A stretch of DNA of 20,965 bases from Desulfobacteraceae bacterium UBA5852 (GTDB lineage: Bacteria > Desulfobacterota > Desulfobacteria > Desulfobacterales > UBA5852): contig DJGG01000296.1 of the NCBI GenBank assembly GCA_002432195.1, positions 1,237-22,201 of the forward strand, read 5' to 3'. This document shows, one piece after another, positions 17,396-20,965 of this stretch. A program made the translations under genes and the position numbers. The notes below the pieces were generated by a model, which did not search any database, was not told where the DNA came from, and was given only the letters and a program-made list of their open reading frames with translations. Position 1 is the stretch's first letter. Each line of letters begins with the position of its first letter.

Positions 17396-17447
17396 GTTCG
17401 GGCCGGGGAGAAGTATAGGGCCCTCCGGCCCGAACTACCGATTTTTT
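17396..17447 (+). terminator. Intra-operon hairpin with T-run after the binding-protein gene
   Basis: GTTCGGGCCGG (17396-17406) pairs perfectly with CCGGCCCGAAC (17425-17435) around an 18-base loop. Six T follow at 17442-17447, six bases after the stem. It sits 9 bases after the binding-protein stop and before livG. It is likely a partial terminator or an RNA stabiliser that lets the receptor be made in excess of the membrane components. Confidence 0.7.
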
Positions 17448-17473
17448 CCGCCGCCGCGTACGGAAAGGATAGG

Positions 17474-18214
17474 GTGTCGGCTCAAATGCTCGAAATCAAC
17501 CACGTCACAAAAATGTTCGGCGGAATTTCAGCCTTGGCGGACGTTTCCTTCACGGTCGAAGACGGCAGTTTCGTCGGTTTGATCGGACCCAACGGTTCCG
17601 GCAAGACCACGATGTTCAACGTGATTTCCGGTGCCTTTCCCCCATCTCAAGGCCGTGTCTTTTTCGATGACCAGGAAATCAGCGGAATGAAGCCCAATGC
17701 GATTTGCCATATGGGAATCGCCCGCACGTTCCAGATTCCTCAGCCCATCAAGTCATTGACAGTAGCGGAAAACGTCATGCTGGGCGCCGTGTTCGGTGTC
17801 AAACAGGCGGTGAGACGATACGACGCCCGGAGGGCGTGGGATGAAGCGCGCCAGTGGCTCGAATTCGTAGGCCTCAAGATGGATCCAGACTCGCTGCCGG
17901 GAATGATGACAGCCGGAGATCTCAGGAAACTGGAAATGGCCCGGGCCTTGGCCACCAGACCCAAAATCCTGCTTGCGGATGAAGTGCTAAGCGGGCTCAA
18001 CAGGGATGAACTCAAGGAAGCTTCCCAAATTCTTCAAAAGGCGCGGGAACAACTGGGAATGACCATTATCTGGGTCGAGCACATCATGCATGTATTGATG
18101 CGACTCGTTGAACGGGTCGTCGTCCTCAATCATGGCGTCCTGATCGCTGACGGCGAGCCGGCCGAGGTGTCTAAGGATGAGGGGGTCATCGAGGCCTATT
18201 TGGGGCAGAACTAG
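17474..18214 (+). CDS. livG: ABC transporter ATP-binding protein, LivG type
   Basis: This is one of two ATPases powering the importer, 246 aa from GTG 17474 (preceded by GGAAAGG). An in-frame ATG at 17486 is the alternative start. Walker A is GPNGSGKTT near residue 38. The long insertion after Walker A (FDDQEISGMKPNAICHMGI, then ARTFQIPQPIKSLTVAENVM) is typical of LivG. Walker B is KILLADE, followed by VLSGLNRDEL, and the switch histidine lies in WVEHIMH. The ABC signature, normally LSYGQQR, reads TAGDLRKLEMARALA, a degenerate form. LivF downstream has an intact LSGGERQ. The C-terminal GVLIADGEPAEV is the LivG tail. Confidence 0.93.
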   Translation: MSAQMLEINHVTKMFGGISALADVSFTVEDGSFVGLIGPNGSGKTTMFNVISGAFPPSQGRVFFDDQEISGMKPNAICHMGIARTFQIPQPIKSLTVAENVMLGAVFGVKQAVRRYDARRAWDEARQWLEFVGLKMDPDSLPGMMTAGDLRKLEMARALATRPKILLADEVLSGLNRDELKEASQILQKAREQLGMTIIWVEHIMHVLMRLVERVVVLNHGVLIADGEPAEVSKDEGVIEAYLGQN

Positions 18215-18235
18215 CTCTTGCGAAAAAAGGCACAT

Positions 18236-18940
18236 ATGCTGAACGTACACGATATCAATGTTTTCTACGACGAATTTCAGGCTCTTGAGAGCGTAACAGT
18301 AAAGATCGAGAAGGGTCAGACCGTCATTGTCGTTGGCCCGAATGGCGCCGGCAAAAGCACCCTGCTGCGTACGATTGCCGGGCTACAGAAGCCGCGGCGA
18401 GGCAGCATCGAATTCGAAGGACATCGAATCGACCGGATGGAAGCCCATCAAATCGTCGAAGGCGGAATTTCACTCGTTCCCGAGGGCGGACGCGTATTCC
18501 CTCACCTAACGGTAATGGATAACCTAAAAGTGGGGTCTTACAACAAGGGGGCCCGCCCAATAGCCAAGCAAAGGCTGCCGCAAATTTTCCAGCTTTTCCC
18601 GGTTTTGGCGGATCGGAGGAACCAACGAGCCGGCTCTTTGAGCGGTGGTGAACGACAGATGCTTGCCATCGCCCGCAGCCTCATGGCCCAACCCCGGCTC
18701 ATCATGTTAGACGAGCCCTCCCTCGGCTTGGCACCTTTGGTGGTGAACATGGTTTTCGAATTCATCAAGTCCATGAAGCAGGAGGGTTATACGGTTCTGC
18801 TGGTTGAGCAGAATGCCAACAAGGCCCTCAAAGTGGCCGATTATGCCTACCTGATCGAATCTGGAAAGATGGTTTTCGAGGGGAAAAGCGAGGATTTCGA
18901 CAAGAACCCCTATATCAAAACCGCCTACTTGGGGCTTTAG
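18236..18940 (+). CDS. livF: ABC transporter ATP-binding protein, LivF type
   Basis: This is the second ATPase of the importer, 234 aa. Walker A is GPNGAGKSTLLRTIAGL near residue 38, the signature is LSGGERQMLAIARSLM near 138, and Walker B is RLIMLDEPSLGLAPL. The LVEQNANKAL motif is characteristic of LivF. The ATG at 18236 is preferred over an upstream in-frame TTG because AAAAAAGG lies five bases before it. It starts 21 bases after livG and is followed nine bases later by livH. It should dimerise with LivG at the cytoplasmic face of the permease pair. Confidence 0.94.
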   Translation: MLNVHDINVFYDEFQALESVTVKIEKGQTVIVVGPNGAGKSTLLRTIAGLQKPRRGSIEFEGHRIDRMEAHQIVEGGISLVPEGGRVFPHLTVMDNLKVGSYNKGARPIAKQRLPQIFQLFPVLADRRNQRAGSLSGGERQMLAIARSLMAQPRLIMLDEPSLGLAPLVVNMVFEFIKSMKQEGYTVLLVEQNANKALKVADYAYLIESGKMVFEGKSEDFDKNPYIKTAYLGL

Positions 18941-18949
18941 GGAGCAAAG

Positions 18950-19810
18950 ATGTTTGAACAGATCCTCATGGCGCTGATCAACGGCATCCTTTTAGGCGGG
19001 GTGCTGGCCTTGTTGGCCTTCGGCCTGAACCTGATTTTCGGGGTGGTCAAGATCATTCACATGGCCTATGGGCAGTTTGTGATGCTGGGGTTTTACTTCA
19101 TCTATACTTTCCACACATCATGGCACATCCCTTTACTTCTGGCTATGGCTCTGGGGATCGCGGCCATGGGCCTCATAGGCATTCTCACCCAACTGCTGGT
19201 CATCAATCCGCTTCTGAATGCCCCACGCCTGAATCAGCTGCTGGCCCTAGCGAGTCTGATTATCGTAGTGGAGAATCTGGCACAAGTCATCTGGGGTGCA
19301 GATTATCGCGGCATCCCCTTGAGCATGCCGATCATCCAGTTCGGCGAAATCTTCATTCGCAGCTCCTTTCTGATTGCCTTTATTGGAGCAATTGTCACAC
19401 TATGGTTTCTTTACCTCTTTTTGAATAGAACCTACTTGGGCCTCGGCATTCGAGCCGTGGCCCAGGACCTGGAGATGGCCAAGGGAATGGGGATAAATCC
19501 CAAAGTCATCTACTACATCACATTGATGACAGGGGGCGCGCTGTCCGGCTTAGTAGCGGCTTTCTTCGTTCCCATTTACACGGTTCATCCGCATTTTGGC
19601 GCCAGCTTCACCCTAATGGCCTTCGTTATCGTGGTTTTTGGTGGAATGGGAAATCTCATGGGAGGATTTATCAGTGCCTTTATCATCGGCATCGTTACGT
19701 CAGTAACGGCCGTCTTGTCCTCCAAAGAAGTCGCCGACATCGTCGCCCTTCTCATGTTCATTGGCATGATGATGGTTCGTCCCGAGGGACTATTGGGAAC
19801 AGAGAGCTAA
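18950..19810 (+). CDS. livH: Branched-chain amino acid-type ABC permease, LivH
   Basis: This inner-membrane permease subunit has 286 aa and about eight hydrophobic segments. The N-terminus, INGILLGGVLALLAFGLNLI followed by FGVVKIIHMAYGQFVMLG, is the LivH signature. LGIRAVAQDLEMAKGMGINP near residue 165 is the EAA-like coupling loop that contacts the ATPase. VVFGGMGNLMGGFISAFIIG follows near the end. AGGGAGC lies six bases before the ATG. It pairs with LivM to form the translocation pathway. Gene order is receptor, ATPase, ATPase, permease, permease, unlike the livKHMGF order of E. coli. Confidence 0.94.
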   Translation: MFEQILMALINGILLGGVLALLAFGLNLIFGVVKIIHMAYGQFVMLGFYFIYTFHTSWHIPLLLAMALGIAAMGLIGILTQLLVINPLLNAPRLNQLLALASLIIVVENLAQVIWGADYRGIPLSMPIIQFGEIFIRSSFLIAFIGAIVTLWFLYLFLNRTYLGLGIRAVAQDLEMAKGMGINPKVIYYITLMTGGALSGLVAAFFVPIYTVHPHFGASFTLMAFVIVVFGGMGNLMGGFISAFIIGIVTSVTAVLSSKEVADIVALLMFIGMMMVRPEGLLGTES

Positions 19811-19811
19811 T

Positions 19812-20789
19812 ATGCAAGCAATCAATAAATATGGATTCTACGGGCAAATAATTTTGCTGGTGGTCTTGGTGATGCTGCCGTTTATCATCACCTCCTCCTA
19901 CCTCAATCACATTATGACGCTGATTCTCCTATGGTCTTTCGTCGCCACGGCCTGGGCCTACATGGCCCGGTTCGGGATGGTTTCCCTGGGACACGGCATC
20001 TTTTTGGGCATTGGAGCCTATTTTCCGACCATGATGTTCAATTACTGGTCATTCACGCCGTGGATCGGCATTTGGGTCGGCGTAGCCATCGCGGTGGCTA
20101 CAGCCGCTGTTTTGGGATACGCGTGTTTTCGCTTCGGGCTCCTCGGCGATTATTTTGCCCTGGTGACGCTGGCGGTGGCGGAAGTGTCGGCACTCACGAT
20201 CATGGCTTTTCGGGAAACTACCGGCGGTTCTCTCGGATATACGCTGCGGGCCACGGGAAAGATAAGCGACATGCAGTTTTCCGACAAGCGCGTGTATTAT
20301 TTTATAGCGCTTATCCTGCTGATAGGAGCAGTATATATCTGGCGACGAATCGATCGGAGCCCGATCCGACTGGCACTGACAGCCATCGAGGAATCGGAAA
20401 TTGCGGCCGCGTCACTCGGTGTCAGCGTGATCCGATACAAGATGATGATCACCCTCTTGAGCGCCGGACTTACCGCGCTCGGCGGTGCCCTTTATGCCCA
20501 GTACGTAACCTACGTCAGTCCAGACACAATCGCCGGAGTCGGTGTATCGCTTTCGGTTTGCTTCAAGGCCATCCTCGGCGGCATGTTCACAGTACTCGGT
20601 CCATTTGTCGGCAGCACGATCATCGTAGCCTTGGAAGAGTATGTCCGCATCAGTATGGGGGCGTCCTTCCTCGGGCTCAGTCAAATCATTTTCGGCATAT
20701 CGCTTTTAATCATGATCATTTTTTTGCCCAAGGGGATCATGGGCAGCATGAGCCTCGCAATTTCAAGGAAGCTCAACCGGATCGACTAA
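19812..20789 (+). CDS. livM: Branched-chain amino acid-type ABC permease, LivM
   Basis: This second permease subunit has 325 aa and about nine to ten hydrophobic segments. GMVSLGHGIFLGIGAYF near residue 56, FGLLGDYFALVTLAVAEV near 112, and the coupling loop IRLALTAIEESEIAAASLGV near 187 are family features. AILGGMFTVLGPFVGSTIIV lies near residue 254. It begins one base after the livH stop, so translation is probably coupled. The last transporter gene ends 36 bases before the alcohol dehydrogenase gene, with no terminator between, so the dehydrogenase is probably in the same operon. Confidence 0.94.
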   Translation: MQAINKYGFYGQIILLVVLVMLPFIITSSYLNHIMTLILLWSFVATAWAYMARFGMVSLGHGIFLGIGAYFPTMMFNYWSFTPWIGIWVGVAIAVATAAVLGYACFRFGLLGDYFALVTLAVAEVSALTIMAFRETTGGSLGYTLRATGKISDMQFSDKRVYYFIALILLIGAVYIWRRIDRSPIRLALTAIEESEIAAASLGVSVIRYKMMITLLSAGLTALGGALYAQYVTYVSPDTIAGVGVSLSVCFKAILGGMFTVLGPFVGSTIIVALEEYVRISMGASFLGLSQIIFGISLLIMIIFLPKGIMGSMSLAISRKLNRID

Positions 20790-20825
20790 AACAGCGACTG
20801 TAAAATAGGTCAAAAGGAGATAGGG

Positions 20826-20965
20826 ATGAAGGACACTTTTGAGGAGATCAGCAAGCAGGGCACTTTTTTGGCTTGTAAGAAAACGCTTTTGGGCCAGGAT
20901 GCGATTCAGCATACCGGCACAGAGGCCAAAAAGCTAGGCGCCGCCAAGGTTCTGGTGATCACCGA
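20826..20965 (+). CDS. Iron-containing alcohol dehydrogenase, N-terminal fragment (cut by window end)
   Basis: Only the first 46 codons are inside the window. The sequence has FLACKKTLLGQDAIQHTG and then EAKKLGAAKVLVITD. The pattern of a conserved glycine near an N-terminal strand, followed by AKKLGAAKVLVITD, is typical of group III Fe-dependent alcohol dehydrogenases. These interconvert alcohols and aldehydes with NAD(P). AAGGAG is six bases before the ATG. Co-transcription with an importer and an IclR regulator suggests a role in metabolising the imported compound. Metal-binding residues and substrate specificity lie beyond the window. Confidence 0.75.
   Translation, partial: MKDTFEEISKQGTFLACKKTLLGQDAIQHTGTEAKKLGAAKVLVIT

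Overview
The window looks like chromosomal DNA of an anaerobic, high-GC bacterium of the former Deltaproteobacteria (Desulfobacterota or Desulfuromonadota). The evidence is a ferredoxin-linked 2-oxoacid oxidoreductase of the 2-oxoglutarate type beside isocitrate dehydrogenase and aconitase, a SelB selenocysteine factor, a DUF2333 protein and degenerate transposon remnants. This placement is an inference from gene content; no rRNA is present to confirm it.

Bases 1 to about 13,450 are a compact, strongly GC-rich core. A radical SAM protein of unknown role, whose 5' end is at the window edge, is followed by a TCA-cycle block: icd, acnA and korDABC. Together these convert citrate to isocitrate, 2-oxoglutarate and succinyl-CoA using NADP and ferredoxin, and the ferredoxin-linked step can in principle run in reverse. 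A clear intrinsic terminator closes korC, and hemW (radical SAM haem chaperone) begins 17 bases after its T-run. Convergent to hemW on the minus strand lie a small two-helix membrane protein, selB and a membrane-anchored DUF2333 protein. Two tRNA genes, His(GTG) and Arg(TCG), follow on the plus strand.

Immediately 3' of tRNA-Arg the character changes. Bases 13,450 to 15,175 contain no intact gene. They hold a terminator, a possible remnant of an integrase tail, an AT-rich patch with a perfect palindrome that resembles an orphan operator, and a dead insertion sequence. The IS keeps matching terminal inverted repeats (13,861-13,881 and 15,135-15,155), but its transposase has an internal deletion, a missing C-terminus, several stops and several frameshifts.

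From 15,176 to the end there is a visibly lower-GC block that reads as an acquired or differently biased catabolic module. It contains an IclR-family regulator, a branched-chain-amino-acid-type ABC transporter (binding protein, two ATPases, two permeases) and the start of an iron-containing alcohol dehydrogenase. The IS end sits only 20 bases before the IclR start codon. The transporter's substrate cannot be read from sequence alone; the regulator and dehydrogenase suggest a small organic acid, alcohol or aromatic compound used as a carbon source.

I did not find a clearly new multi-gene system. The items most worth a second look are the degraded tRNA-Arg-linked island, the orphan palindromic operator, the terminator-like hairpin inside the transporter operon, and the CX4CX2C radical SAM protein.
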